Positions 13,413 through 25,882 of a stretch of DNA of 64,000 bases are shown here, piece by piece. Origin of the DNA: Rhabditoides inermis (lineage: Eukaryota > Nematoda > Chromadorea > Rhabditida > Rhabditidae). Where the stretch lies: positions 486,001 to 550,000 of the forward strand of contig CAWZYM010000185.1 of assembly GCA_963966185.1 (NCBI GenBank), given 5' to 3'. Under the pieces are notes generated by a model. That model saw only the letters and a list, made by a program, of their open reading frames with translations, was not told the DNA's origin and did no database searches. How positions within the stretch are numbered: position 1 is the stretch's first letter; each line of letters starts with the position of its first letter. The translations under genes were made by a program, and so were the position numbers.

Positions 13413-16400
13413 TTCTCTTCTCACTCTGTTGATGTTGCTGCTCTATTCTCTCGCACCGCACGCAAGTTTCAATGGTATGCTACGCCGATTAATTCTGATT
13501 CACATTCTCCAACTGCTTCTTCGTAAAGTGATTGCGGCGTTGTCATTTTGCTGCTGGTATTACTATAGAATCACCATTCGCATCTCCTTCCTATCGATGT
13601 CGAGTGGTCTAGTCTATTCGAATTGCGGCGTTTTCATTTCTTATGCTAATATTCCTCACTCTGGAATCACTCTTCTTCTTCCAATCGATTCGCGCTGCCA
13701 TTCGACTCATCGGCTGCCAACAGCTGACATTTGCCCCCTGCCATCACATGTTCTCTCTCACTTTTTTTTGCAGCGCGATATTCCACTTTTTTCCATCGCA
13801 TTCGCCATCGACTTAGTTATTCTTTATACCACACGTTACCTGTTATGGTTCGCACCATAGGCTTTCTGGGTGGTCCATTTTGGTGCAGAGATCTACTTTT
13901 ATCGCAATGTGTGGTCGACGTGCATCAAAACCAGCGTTTCGCATCAAAACGGTGTTATTCAACCATTACTCACGTTCCGTGCAGAGGGTACAGACAGTCG
14001 TTTTCGATCAACTTCTCTTTGCCACCGCCTCTTTTGTTTCACGCACTATTGCTGCAAATTGACTCGCTTCCTCTGATCTATCCCACGCGCACAAATTTCC
14101 CTGAATCTCGTCTTTCTGATCCACTTCACAGAGCAATTCTCTTCACCTGATCTACATCGCCGTGCCCACAGCACAATTATTGTTTGAAGAGAACAAAGTG
14201 TGTTGCAGATCCATTGATCTACCCAACAATTATCGTCTTCTGATCTACTCCACAGAACAATTCTCTTCCACTGATTTTCTCCCTCTGATCTACATTGCCG
14301 TTTCCACGGCACAATTATCATAAGAGATCAATGCGTGTTGCCGAATTGCCCCACATTACTACTGGCAACCATATAACTTTGTGCATTTCAGATGGTAGCA
14401 GGGACGATGGACGACACAGTGAACGGCAGCCTCGCGCACGGATTCGAGAACCTCGTCTGCGTCAGGTCAGACACACTGTTTTGACGTGCATTTATTAGAT
14501 ATCAACCACTTCCACTTACTTTCACTACTTGCCACTTACCCTCTAGTTATTAGTGGTACTTTGACACTGTCAACACTCCTGACAGTTTGCTGGGTGGTCT
14601 GTGTACGGTTTCGAATACTGCTGACAGATACCCTGTCCGTGTGTGACTCCACCTTGACCTCCCTCCCGTTCAGATGCAATGACGGCTTCGCCATCGACGA
14701 CCAGATCGTCAACTCGACCGGACAGGTGTGGCACAGCGACTGCTTCGTGTGAGTACCTCACTTATTAGAGGTAGAGGTCAGATTCAACGGCAAAAGTCCT
14801 TCAGAAAGCCTCAGAAAGTGCCTTCACGTAAGCTAGTTTGATTTCGTCTACCTTTTCGCTTTCATTACCTGTCTATTCCAGGTGCGCGCAGTGTTTCGAG
14901 CCGTTCCCCGACGGCATCTACTTCGAGTTTGAGGGCAGGTGGGTGATTTCAACTGTTTTCAATCCTCTGACTCTGATCCAGAATCCATCTGACTCAGATC
15001 AGAATCCGTTTGACTCACTCAGATGTATCATAGTAACGAGTGTTTGACGATGTCTCGTTGCATGGTAGACCAATAGAGTCGTCAAGGTGACTTCCTTCCA
15101 TCCTCACCTCCTTCTTTCAGGAAGTACTGCGAGCACGACTTTCACGTGCTCTACGCGCCCTGCTGTGGCAAGTGCAGTGAGTACAGTATCCTATTTTTTT
15201 CTCCGTTTTTATGCATACGTTTCAAATGTTCCATATACCGGACATAGCTTCTTGCTTGTCAATAAAGTTATTTCAAGAGTCGTAAAACCGAAACAAACTG
15301 TGTTCTTTTATAACCGATGAAGGGATATTCTCCGCAAGAAGTCGACAAAGAAACAGAATACGAGTACAAAAAAAGAGAAGTCAAAAACTCTCTTGCCCTG
15401 TCACAGACCATATAGCCCTCTGCTTTGCAGACGAGTTCATCGTGGGCCGCGTGATCAAGGCGATGAACGCCTCGTGGCACCCGGCCTGCTTCACGTGCGA
15501 GCTGTGCTCCAAGCAACTCGCCGACATAGGATTCCTCAGGAACGCTGGACGGTACGTGTTATCGTCTCTATCCATCCATCTCTATCTCTATCTATACTCC
15601 ACGCTACGCCACGTTCTGGATGGTTTGTCTCACTTCTCTGGTTGTTTCAATGAAAAGATCCGTTCCATCATATATTTTCCCTATATACACCACGAACGGT
15701 CTGTCTCACTCCTTCCAGCATTTTGTGTTTCTCCGTCCATCTAGATTTTCCTCTCTGTACACATGTCAGGACTATTCCGTCCACCTTCAATATGTCTTTT
15801 TTCAGCGCCCTCTGTCGCGACTGTAACGAGCACGAGAAGCTGGCTGGAAGTGGAAAGTAAGTGATACTTATTTGAGTCCCCACAAAGATTGAAGTATTGC
15901 ATTTCCATTCACGTCTTCAGTTTCATTCCCGACCTGAAACGTAGCAACAGTTTTGTCTCTTATTTTAAAATTCTCACTGGAAACATTGGTTTTATTACAC
16001 TTCACAACATGATATCGTTCTTACAGCTGTAATGAAACATATTTCTCTGAATTTGGATTCATTTCTCAGCCAGAGAGAAATCATCCCTAAAAACCCAATA
16101 TCAACAGTATCAAATCGAACTTACGACATCATAGTATATCATACAAAAATCAATCAATAATTCCAATCAATAATCGATAATCACTCAGGTACGTGTGTCT
16201 TCGTTGTCACGCGATGATCGAAGAGGGCCAGCACATCAAGTGGAGGGGCGACTCCTACCACCCCTACCACTTCAACTGCAAGCGGTGCCGGTGAGTCGGA
16301 GACTCGATTCCCAGACTTCCTGTATCTGACCTTCTGTCTGTTCCTTCTTCTGAAACTTCTGATGTAACTTCTGATGTTCCTCGTTGCCTGTTCCTTCTGT

Positions 16401-17301
16401 TCTGACCTTCTGGTTCCGTCCACCCTATGTAACCGTGCTCTCTCTTCTCTGTGCTCATCGTTCTGTGTAGGTATGTAGTCCACCCCCCTCCCTTCTAGTG
16501 TCGAGTTGACGACAGACTCCCGAGAGGTGGGCGGCGAGCTGTACTGTCTGCGCTGTCACGACACCATGGGTGCGCCTTTTTATTTTTTTCTCCATTATCT
16601 CATTTTTCTGTTGTTTTATCCTGGAATAATTATGAGAAGTTTAAATTTGTTCGGTGTATGCGATAAGTTTCACTGCCGCAAGAAACACAATTATCTGTTC
16701 ATTTTGCAATATATTGTCCTTGTCGCAAAATTTTCTATACTGCAAAATTTTTGCCTTGGATGTCCGTCATTGCGTGTTTCGTCGTCGTTACGTTTCACGT
16801 AACACACATAATGCGTTGGAAATGTTTCAAATTAATGACACTAGTCCAGTGGCTTTCATCCTCTCCCAGTCATAGCTATCTTCTCTTACTATAATATACT
16901 AATTTCTATTATGATTAGATGTGGTGTTCAGCCGATGTACCGCGATAGAAACAGTTTTATTCCGACGTTTCGCCTTTATGGCATCATCAGGGAAAGCATT
17001 ATCTACAAATTTCTATAGTTCTATGGTCGCGATAAGTTGCGCGCGGTGGGGTAAATCAGAGGAAGACGGAGAGTCAGCTCTCGGCAATAGCGCGCAAAAC
17101 AAGAGAGGCAGACGGTTATGGCACCGTATTTCGAACTGCAAGTGAGGTAGATCGAAAACTATCGCTCTGGCGCAGAGTATATTATTGTATATCTTCTAAT
17201 ATCCTCTCGCTCTTGCAGGCATTCCGATCTGCGGCGCGTGTCATCGACCGATCGAGGAGCGGGTCGTCACTGCGCTCGGAAAGAACTGGCACGTCGAGGT
17301 G

Positions 17302-17343
<42 letters not shown>

Positions 17344-18165
17344 CTCTCCCCTCTCCCTCTCTCTCTCCCTCTCCCTCTCCTTCACCCCCCCCCCTTCCAG
17401 CACTTTGTCTGTTCCGTGTGCGAGAAGCCCTTCCTCGGCCACCGGCACTACGAGCGCAAGGGACTCGCCTACTGTGAACAGCACTACCACAAGGTCGGCA
17501 TTTATACTTCGTACTTTTTTATTATTTCATTTTTAAAACATTTGTTGTTTGTACATATATATTTTTTGTGTGGAAAACAACTATTTAATTTGTCATTAGC
17601 CACGCCCCCTCTAACCCCGCCCCTCTCTTTTCAGCTGTTCGGCAACTTGTGCTTCAAATGCGGCGAGGCGTGTGGGGGAGAGGTGTTCCAGGTATTTTTA
17701 TTATCATCTTTTCAACATTTCTTGGCGCATATTGTAGACCTATCATTTTTATATGATTATTGTGAAACGTAATCTTCTGAAAATATGTATCTTACAATCC
17801 GGATCACTACTATCGATTTATTGATTCCTCTCTCGAGGCCCTGCAAAAATCGTGGTGCGTGAAGTGCTTCGCCTGCTCGTTCTGCGACAAGAAGATGGAC
17901 CACAAGTGAGTTTGCATCGCTCCGCCCCTCTAGGCCACGCCCCCTCAAACACTCGTTGCAGGACCAAGTTCTACGAGTTCGACATGAAGCCGGCGTGCAA
18001 GCGCTGCTACGACCGATTCCCCACCGAGCTCAAGAAGCGCATCTCGGAGAGTCTAAAGGTAGGCCCCGCCTCGTCAGGCCACGCCCACCCACTCGATTGC
18101 AGGACAGAGACGCGGAGGCGTTGCACCGAAGGCGCTCCCCCTCCCCGCCGCCTGCTCGCCGGTGA
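12629..18165 (+). CDS. unc-97: PINCH / LIMS (UNC-97-like) five-LIM adaptor
   Basis: Fifteen exons, all in phase: 12629-12655, 14392-14465, 14674-14748, 14882-14938, 15121-15176, 15431-15551, 15806-15856, 16189-16290, 16499-16569, 17219-17298, 17401-17493, 17635-17691, 17838-17905, 17962-18058, 18103-18165; 363 residues. Five LIM domains with intact Cys/His ligands are visible, starting at [34 protein letters not shown] and [10 protein letters not shown]. After LIM5 comes ERISES-like KKRISESLK and a short Arg/Ser/Pro tail ending PPPARR. Length and architecture match PINCH proteins, which bind integrin-linked kinase through LIM1 and link integrins to actin at muscle attachments in nematodes. 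Exon 1 gives only MSTFDDTDS; exon 2 starts with an in-frame Met, so a second start from an internal promoter in the 1.7-kb first intron is possible. Gene symbol is by homology to the nematode gene. Confidence 0.95.
13985..14325 (+). repeat. Diverged relatives of the 160-bp repeat, partly tandem
   Basis: 13985-14090 matches the repeat in blocks (CGTTTTCGATCAACTTC, then CGCACTATTGCTG and CCTCTGATCTATCCCACGCG). Downstream, a segment with GATCTACATCGCCGTGCCCA occurs twice (about 14148-14185 and 14286-14325). All in PINCH intron 1. Confidence 0.45.
16925..17000 (-). mobile_element. Hammerhead-like fragment (Penelope-type end?), copy 1
   Basis: On the minus strand the order is TTTCC, CTGATGA, a GCC/GGC hairpin, GAAAC, GTC, GGAA. 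This is the order of hammerhead ribozyme core elements, with UUCC/GGAA as stem I and a stem III reduced to one pair. There is one extra U before stem II, so activity is uncertain. Minimal hammerheads of this kind are known at the ends of Penelope-like retroelements. A near-identical 70-bp copy is at 52717-52793. This copy directly abuts repeat R2. Confidence 0.45.
17014..17177 (-). repeat. ~160-bp dispersed repeat, copy R2
   Basis: Reverse-orientation copy of the repeat at 7510-7670, in the PINCH intron 16570-17218. It includes the block with GTATTTCGAACTGCAAG and ends CGCTCTGGCGCAG, about 40 bp before the next exon's acceptor. Confidence 0.75.
17299..17400 (+). repeat. (CT)n microsatellite forming a whole PINCH intron
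   Basis: This 102-bp intron is GTGAGT followed by pure CT/CCCTCT tract and the acceptor CCTTCCAG. The tract doubles as polypyrimidine tract. Confidence 0.8.
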
Positions 18166-18726
18166 CTTATCGATTTTTTGATCGATTGAGATTATCGATC
18201 GACCCAATTGCCTTTTCCTTTCTTCATTTTTTTCATTTGTGTGTGTGTGTGTGAGAGATCTGACATAGGTGTTTTTGTTGCCAAAGCTTTTCTCTCTTGT
18301 TTTCTTTTCTGCCATATAGCTTCTCTATTGGCGCACTCGCCTTCTCTCATTGTTCATAAGTCATCTTACACAAACTTCTATTTCATTACATTATTTACAT
18401 AATATTCACACATCCATAATTACGTTGCTGTGGTGCCAGAATTCGACGATAGATTGACATAAATATTGTTATAAAATGTAATTCCATTGTGCAAATTCGA
18501 TACATTTTTTCTAATAAAGAAATTTATGCAAAACACCTCAAAGCCACAAACACAACAACACAACCACTATGCAAAGGCGTCTGCTAATGAATTCACTACC
18601 CAGGTGCGCTATCAATCAATGCAATCGATACAAGACAATAGGACCATCGACAGAGATACCCAGCACATAACAAAAGGGACAAAGTAGCGGGTGACGTCAT
18701 GATGACGTCACAATAGCATTCATCGC
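18166..18726. other. Convergent 3' region between PINCH and the SURF2-like gene
   Basis: No gene seen. Contains a (GT)n run at about 18238-18252 and a canonical poly(A) signal for PINCH at 18513-18518 (AATAAA), about 350 bp after the PINCH stop codon. The two genes end tail to tail. Confidence 0.6.
18513..18518 (+). terminator. Poly(A) signal AATAAA (PINCH)
   Basis: Canonical hexamer in the T-rich context TTTTTTCTAATAAAG, on the sense strand downstream of the PINCH stop codon. Confidence 0.5.
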
Positions 18727-21469
18727 CTAGGCAGTCTTCTTCACCTTCTTAGCGGCGCCCTTTTTCGGCTTCGCTCCGTCAGCGTTCGTAGCCTGGAACA
18801 CTTGCATAAAAATACAACAAAATATGTTTCACTGCCTAAAGTCATTCACAGTCAATCACTGATTTATAACATTTTCGTCCATATCGTTGCCAATCGTTAA
18901 AAAAACCACAATACACGTGAATAATACGCAACACTTGCACTACACACCACAGCTTGTAATATCACACCAATGTGACTTCACTCTATCCATCCAACCTCAC
19001 AAACAATACGCAGCACAGCATCCACTACATGTCACAGCTCATCCTACCGTCAATGGAATTCTGTGCTCATCCAGTCAGCCCCTTGCCTCCTCCCCTCCTC
19101 CCTCTCCCATACCCACCTTCCTCTTCTTGCCCGCTTCCTCCATCTCCGCAATCTCGCCCTCCATCACGTCAAAGTCGTAGCTGTCGTCGGAGGCCTTCTG
19201 CAAGGAATACAGTCAACACCCACTTTCCCATCCACAATACTATTCACCCGTTTCAGAAAACTGTACACAATTAATTTGACGTTTCTCTAAATTCCTCATT
19301 TCTCGAAATATACCCTTCACAGTTCTCACAAGATCTTTAAAAAAACAATTGTATTTAATAATTCCATTCTTGGATGTCGCGCATAGAATACAACTTAATC
19401 TTTAAAGAAAATCATATGAGTGGGACTAAAACAACAACATCCACACACCACACCGACTCCCACCCCTCCCACCTTCTTTCCTCCCTTCACCGTCTTCTTC
19501 TCCCCGCCCTTGCCAGACGGAGCAGCGCCGCCGCCGACAGCCGCCTTTTTCTTACCCTGCTTCAGCTCTGAAAACATACATGTTTAACATCCACCGCAAA
19601 ACATGTATATCTTTTTCTCGGATGGATACAAAATCCATCCCATCATGCTCAAACTACCGTATCATATCCACAAATGATACAACATGGAAAATGGTGCCAC
19701 TCACCGGGGTACTCCTTCTCAATGTCGTCCATATCGTCCATCTCCTCGTCCGAACCGCCGCTCATGTCGCCTGGTGATCATACCCTTTCCCTCTCTTCTC
19801 CCCCTCTTTTTCCTTTCCCTTTCTCTCTCTCCTCACTCACTCTTTCTCCTTCCTCCCCTCCCTGCCTCCCTCACTCTCTTCATCCCTTCCCCCTCTCTCT
19901 CCCCCCCTCTCCCATCTCTCTCTCCCTCCCTCCCACTCTTTCTCTCTCTCCCCTCCTCTCTCTACCTGCTCTGAAAACTCTCCGTCGTCCTCGTCCTCTC
20001 TCTCCTTCTCTGCCCTCTCTCTCTCTTTCTTCTCTCCCCCCCACTCACTCTCCCCCTCTCCCTCCCCGTCGCTGTCTCCGGCCCACTCCGGCTCTCCGTC
20101 GTCCTCGTCCGACGTGTCTCCAGTCACGCCTGAATATTACATTAATATGAGTCAATTAGAGCTAGTCGATACATTACCTCCATGTATTTCCATGAAAATT
20201 ATTACATGAAACATATATTACCTAAAGTCTCCAGTCACGCCTGCGCATTACATTTACTCATTTGAGATCGCCATCGTCATTACCCCGCTGTATTTCCATG
20301 AAACTAATCACTTTCATGAAACTTACACTATATGTATCACCTAGACCCCATACTGAAATTATTGCAAGCCGCAATAACATGTGCCAAATCAAACCACTTT
20401 CATAGAAATTAGAAAAAGGGAACACATGCCAATAACCAATAACGCATTAACCTTCTCTCATCTCGCACTCTTCCACCCGCTGCTTGACAGCATCAGCAGC
20501 AGCAGCTGCTGCTGTCACCCCCGCCCCTCTCCCTCCCGCCGCCGCCGCGGCGCACAGTCTGCTCAGGCTGTACGTGCTGCCGTCGATCCGCTCGTCCAGC
20601 TCCTCGCAGTCCGCCATCGGCGCGCACTCCCGAGGACCGTCGATCAGCGGAAGGTCCACGTCCGCGCCAAAGTCAACGTACATCTACAGTAGGGCCCCAG
20701 ATCAGATGACGACGAGAATCGAGTACAGACGCGACGACAAATCAGCATGTGATATACATATAGAATGCACAACGCATATCAATTGATTCGAGCAAAGAGC
20801 TCCAAACAATAGAGACAGTTGAAACGGACAACTGCCGGAAAGAAAGCCGAACTTAAGATACTGATAAAATGGGCATACTGCATTCAGTGCTGAATGTATG
20901 AATTTGAAAGTAAAGAAAATAAAACGTTTTGGAAACGAAGAAAAAGCACATGGAGTCGAACCACTTGCGAGTCATATCCCATTGGACACACATCGCAGCG
21001 ATGAGCCATGAATGCAAGACATGTCAATCCGAGAGAGAGTGAGACGAGCCATATCTATGAGATAGGAAGGGAGAATGAGAGGAGAGGACCACAATGTGCA
21101 TCCAATACACTCGCATCCACGTCAAAACGATGAAAGAGCCACGGCAACAAGCCACAAAAGGCGCTTCCGCCCCCAACAACTGCGAGCCACTAGTATTCCA
21201 TAAACAAACACGAATTCCAATGCATTCGTTGCTCACTCCACTCTAAACAAGAGTCCCCGAAAGAAAGAGTGGAAGAGTAGGATGGCAGTGAACGCGGCAG
21301 AGCGTAAATGCCATCAAATAAATCCAACCACACAAACAACTCGGAAAACAAGCAGATACCAACCCTAACTCGAAAATACTCCACTCCCAAAGAAAGAGAG
21401 GGGAACAAGAGGAAATAAGAATAGGGGCGAGTGACCAGCGGCTAGCCACAACAGCGGAAGTCTCCCATT

Positions 21470-21513
<44 letters not shown>

Positions 21514-24500
21514 AATTCCCTCTTTCACCCCAGAGTGGGGGTGGGGGAGGACCCATTCTGCCGGCTGCAGCCTGCACAAGGATCCACTGAGAGACTGAGA
21601 CGACCGCGGAATCACCACGCCTCTCGAAAGAAGAGGGTGGACGAGGAAGAGGAGGAAATGGAGCGAGACAAGAGCCCGAAAGAACGGCTTTCGATCAGAC
21701 ACGAGAGCCGGAGCAGTACCGCTTCCTCCTCCCCCTCCTCTCCCACTCCCGGAAGTAGATCGACAGCGCGAAACAAGGCAATTCCTAGACGACGACGCGC
21801 CGCGCAAAAAACACACATGAACAAACTCCATTCGGCCATGTTAGCGTGCTGGGCGATTAGCGATTTCAGATAAATACTATGAATAGACTCGCTCACTCGC
21901 CGCTCGCTCGTATAGTGATGACAAAACCAAATGGGATGGAGGGGGATAATCAACACTGCACAAGTCTCTTCCGTCGAATCCCCACATGCAGATACTGCTG
22001 ACGGAAAGGCTTCTCATTTCCTCGCCGCATTCTATTAACGGCCACGGCGGGTGGGGCGGGACACAGAGTCCCTTGAAAAAGCGGTTGCAAAACAGCCCGT
22101 TCCCGCTCGCGCATGTGCCCCGCCACATTTGATGGACAATTCATTGCGCGCCCTCGCTCCTCTCCGGAATTCGAAAGACTCTCGTCCCAACCAGCCGCCA
22201 CCACAAGCCTTCAGCAATCAAAAGAACCGCTGCTCCATCTCCTCTCTTCCGAGTCCTCGCAAGAACCGTGTCCCTTTGCGGACCTCTGGGGACCACTCCC
22301 AACAGAAGGCGGTCCCCGCGCGAATTGAGACGAATCGCCGCCATCGCGTGCCGTTTGACTTTGACAAATTTTTGAAGCGAGTCGAGTTTGCAGGCGAGAC
22401 AAAAAAAGAGAACGGCTCCGGGGCGAAGCCGAAAACTCATCACACAGGCGGCGGCAGGCCGAGAATCGTAATGCCATTTACTTTGGGTGACTGATGCTTC
22501 TTCTGGTCGTTCTTATGGCGCCAGAGAAGGGAATGATATCCTCAATCATCTCTCGCTAACGCCACGACGGCCGGCAATGTGAGAAGAAAAACACGGACAG
22601 CCGATGAAAGACGTCACTATTCAATCGTTTGAGTAATTGTCCACCACTAGAGAGCATGAATATTGATCATTATTATAATCGAACCGACAACTTATAGTTA
22701 TAGGAAATAGTTAAAATGTGTAAAAATTTAATGGACCTTAACAGACGATGTGAAGAATGAAAACTAAGCAGTCATTGACGATTTTCAGAGGTGGGAAAAG
22801 CGAAAGGGGAGCTAGAAGGACAAAAAGAACGATGGAACCAGAGCCCTCAAGGAATGTGCCTTTTCAAGTGGAAGAGTGCAGACCAAGGGGCGACAAAAAT
22901 GAGGCGGGGACAATGCAGTCAGTGTGCACGGAACCAATCATAATTCATTCAGGAGATGAGTCGAGTCCGCAGTCGTGTGGTTGCGTTGGACTCTTTGAGA
23001 GGAATACTGTGACAGCTCTGCGAACCGCCCACTTCTCATCTTTTGTGTTGCTTGTTCTGCAGACACGCGCTTAGTCCCGCTGCTCGCTCCCTTTCCCAGC
23101 CCTTCTTCACCCCCTTTCCTCTAATCCTCACAGATTAACCAAATGCGCCTCGTCTATTCACAGCAACAACTCTCGCGTGCTACTGCAGTACAGTGCAACG
23201 ACGGCGAAATTCAACACCTCACTCTCACACTCTTAGGTTCATTTTAAACGGCGAACACACTGTAATAAAATACCACCAGGAGAGCTTATCAAAAGTGCAC
23301 ACTTGACTAATGACGGGAACACGAATGAATTATGGAGTAAAACCATAGAGTCCATATGTACACTAATAACCGCCCAGACACTTGATAAAACATGCAAGCT
23401 ATTCCACATTCACACGCTCTCAGTACTCAGATCCTACCAAAATCCAGAGAAGTAATGACATCGTCAAACGACACACCATACATAGTACCGAGCTACAGTA
23501 TACCACACCCACCGTTGGCGACTGCCCTCTTGAACTTCTTTCCGTCGAGGTGGCGCTGCATGTCGACCGGGTCCTTGGCGATCACCTTCTTCGTCATACG
23601 ACAGCCCAGCACGTCCTTCTCACTCAAACACATACAATCGTATCTAATTTGCAACATTGCAACTATGATTTATTTTATTCGTTATAGTCAGATTGGATCC
23701 TATATGCCATCCGTGACATTTCACATGTTGTGCAGTTTTGTGCAACACAACATGTTTTGTCAACAAATATCCAAAACGCGTCCTTGAGTAGGAATCGAAC
23801 CCATGAGCAGCACGCAGCGATTGCACACTGGTGGCGCGCTCTACCACTGCGCCATTTAGGCTCACACTAAGAGGTCATTGATTCTCGCCGATATGTTTGC
23901 TCGTTAACTCTCATCATAGTACACTCAAGTGGACAGTGGAGCTACATGTGCTCTCTCTTCGATCATTTAACCACTGCCTCTATGGCGCAGTGGTAGAGCG
24001 CGCCGCCAGTGCGCAATCGCTGCGTGCTGCTCATGGGTTCGATTCCTACTCAAGGACGCGTTTTGGATATTTGTTGACAAACCTGTTGTGTTGCACAAAA
24101 CTGCACAACATGTGAAATGTCACGGATGGCATATAGGATGCCAACCGACTATACAGGTAAAGATGAAAAAAACACAAGTTTTATATGAAAAAAGTAATAG
24201 ATGTTCTGTAGTTCTACCTATTCTCAAGATGCAAACTTAGTCACCATTCTGATATGTGTAAGACACCCCAATTTATCCGAAATGAATGAAAAAACCCAAA
24301 AAAAAACGTTTCTACAACCCAGGAAAGCACCCATAGATGGTGTTTTCATAATTCCATGCATCTTTGATTTTTTGTAGCTGAATCTCGCTGACCTACAACC
24401 ACACTCCAGGTCGTCTGAACAACTCTGGTAGCGCTTCCACAGTTCATCATAAAAATGCATCTACCTAATATACCTACGCCCGGTATACCTTTAAGACGCA

Positions 24501-25573
24501 ATATACGTTATATAAAGATATCAAAACTACTTTCCAGTACTCCTTATTTTTTTTAATTTTCAATCATGGTTAATACTCATTTTTTACAACCCAATATTCA
24601 CCACCTCGATCGCGTCTTGTTCGCTTGTCGTGTCGATTGACTCATTCAATCTTTCAATACATCATATGCATGTTTCAACGATTCACTATTATAATCCCAC
24701 ATCTATATACAACTCTAATAAATGTTCCGGCACTCCCTCCCAAAAAACCGTACATACAACTTCTACGAGCATTTACAAGTCAGAGCGTAACGCATGACAT
24801 GCAACAAAAATATAAACCTAACGCATACGTTTCAACAGCCTGCCATACCCTAACCTGATCAGAACATTCCAATAACGACCTAGTCCTATTGAACTGAATT
24901 ATACACCCACCCCAGCTCCTCGAACACGTTCGGGTTCGCCTCCATAATCTGGTGCACCTGAAATGGAAGGTACTCTCTCTCTCTCTCTCTCCCTCCCATC
25001 TCTCTCTCACTCCCTGTCTCCCACCTTCCCTTCACCCTCTACCTCACCCATACCTTATAGGCGTTCTGGAACTTCTTGGTGGCGACGTACTGCTTGAAGG
25101 GCGCCTCCTTGCGCGGCAGCTCGTGTCCAGTCAGCTTGCAACGCATCTCAACACACATAGGCTTGCATGCTTGGATGCTTGGATCTTTGATCTACCTTGC
25201 ATATTGTGCTCTAACAGTCTGATTATCTTATTTTGCACGCTATTGCTGCGAACTTACTCTCCGTCTTCTTCTTGCTTGCATTATGTATCAGTACTTTTTC
25301 ACTCATCTCGTATCAGTAAAATTAGGGATTACCAAACAAATGCTCGAACCTCGAACCTCAATTGACGCGGTCACTTCAAATTCCACTAACTAAAAGAACA
25401 TAAAGCCTATTTCTAACATACAATCGAATGTCCTTACTATCGGAATCGGAAACTTGAAGTACCATGATACTGTAAGCCACATCCTTCCTCCCTCTCACCT
25501 TGTTGAACTCCGCCTCCTCGAACACTCCATACTCGTCGATGATCGACTGAACCTCCTGCGGAATAGCTGCCAT
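18727..25573 (-). CDS. SURF2-like protein (Surfeit locus 2 family)
   Basis: Exons (minus strand, 5' to 3'): 25499-25573, 25054-25146, 24911-24957, 23513-23622, 19875-20129, 19705-19770, 19473-19567, 19117-19197, 18727-18792; about 295 residues, phases consistent. The N-terminal part has the SURF2 hallmark CKLTGHELP followed by KQYVATKKFQNAYK, then CRMTKKVIAKDPVDMQRHLD and GKKFKRAVA. The C-terminal half is very acidic (TSDEDDGEPEWAGDSDGEGE) and ends lysine-rich (GAAKKVKKTA), like other SURF2 proteins, which are implicated in ribosome assembly (5S RNP). Two junctions are chosen by phase: the 24911/23622 join and the donor at 19875 inside a GA-rich coding stretch. An alternative first exon may lie in the long 3.4-kb intron (see 20452-20683). 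A trans-splice-like acceptor lies 14 nt before the start. Confidence 0.8.
20452..20683 (-). CDS. Possible alternative first exon of the SURF2-like gene
   Basis: Open frame of 77 codons beginning MYVDFGADVDLPLIDG, with an Ala-rich tract, ending in a donor AAG|GTTAAT in phase 1. That phase joins exactly to the exon starting at 20129. The upstream SURF2 exon (ending 23513, phase 1) also joins directly to 20129 but cannot join to 20683 in frame. So this segment reads best as a separate start that would give an acidic/lysine-rich protein without the SURF2 domain. Alternatively it needs an unseen upstream exon, or it is not coding. Codon pattern looks coding; function unknown. Confidence 0.4.
20684..23512. 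other. Long intron with no supported gene
   Basis: GC-rich around 21500-22500, which gives long chance ORFs on both strands (for example 22051-22494 +). None shows domains or splice-consistent extension. Contains a (CT)n tract at about 21474-21511. Confidence 0.4.
23685..23868 (-). mobile_element. tRNA-derived SINE, copy 1 of an inverted pair
   Basis: Minus-strand copy with A box TGGCGCAGTGGTAGAGCGC and B box GGGTTCGATTCCT, followed by a ~90-bp non-tRNA tail (GGATATTTGTTGACAAA, then CACAACATGTGAAATGTCAC). About 95% identical to the plus-strand copy at 23973-24150; both are in the SURF2-like intron. Confidence 0.75.
23973..24150 (+). mobile_element. tRNA-derived SINE, copy 2 of an inverted pair
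   Basis: Same tRNA-like head and tail as the copy at 23685-23868, opposite strand, heads facing each other across ~105 bp. The head can form a CAGTG/CGCTG anticodon-like stem, but the loop is not a clean 7 nt, so I do not assign an amino acid. Confidence 0.75.
25190..25290 (+). repeat. Diverged copy of the 160-bp repeat
   Basis: Matches in order to the dispersed repeat: TTGATCTACCTTGCA, TTATTTTGCACGCTATTGC, ACTCTCCGTCTTC. In a SURF2-like intron. Confidence 0.4.
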
Positions 25574-25587
25574 AGCTATGGGGGATA

Positions 25588-25595
25588 CTGTAAAA
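25588..25595 (-). promoter_or_regulatory. Candidate trans-splice acceptor, SURF2-like gene
   Basis: Minus strand reads CTTTTACAG, ending 14 nt before the ATG at 25573. A strong 3' splice site with no room for an upstream cis exon is typical of spliced-leader addition in nematodes. No leader sequence can be seen in genomic DNA. Confidence 0.45.
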
Positions 25596-25882
25596 GGGAA
25601 GGGTACGGTAACAAAGTCAATACATAAATCTCACAACCACAATGCACACCAGATACTTTACGTCGTTGCAAACGAATCACACAAAGAAATCAACTTTAAC
25701 AACTTCGAGACAAAATATTTATATCGAAAGTCAATATTACATAATAAATTAACGAAAATACAACCACGGAAGTGCTTTACAGGGTACATAGTGGAGTAAC
25801 AACATTGAGAAATGCAAAGTGAATCTCAAACAACCTACAACTACAACAGTTTGCTCATAGCTATAACCTTCTCGTGCCACCC

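Noticed and set aside
22051..22494. 147-codon plus-strand ORF
   Set aside because: GC-rich region with few stops, overlapping long ORFs on the other strand, no domain, no splice-consistent neighbours.
23973..24050. Functional tRNA gene
   Set aside because: A and B boxes are good, but the acceptor stem does not pair and the element continues into a shared tail, so it is a SINE.
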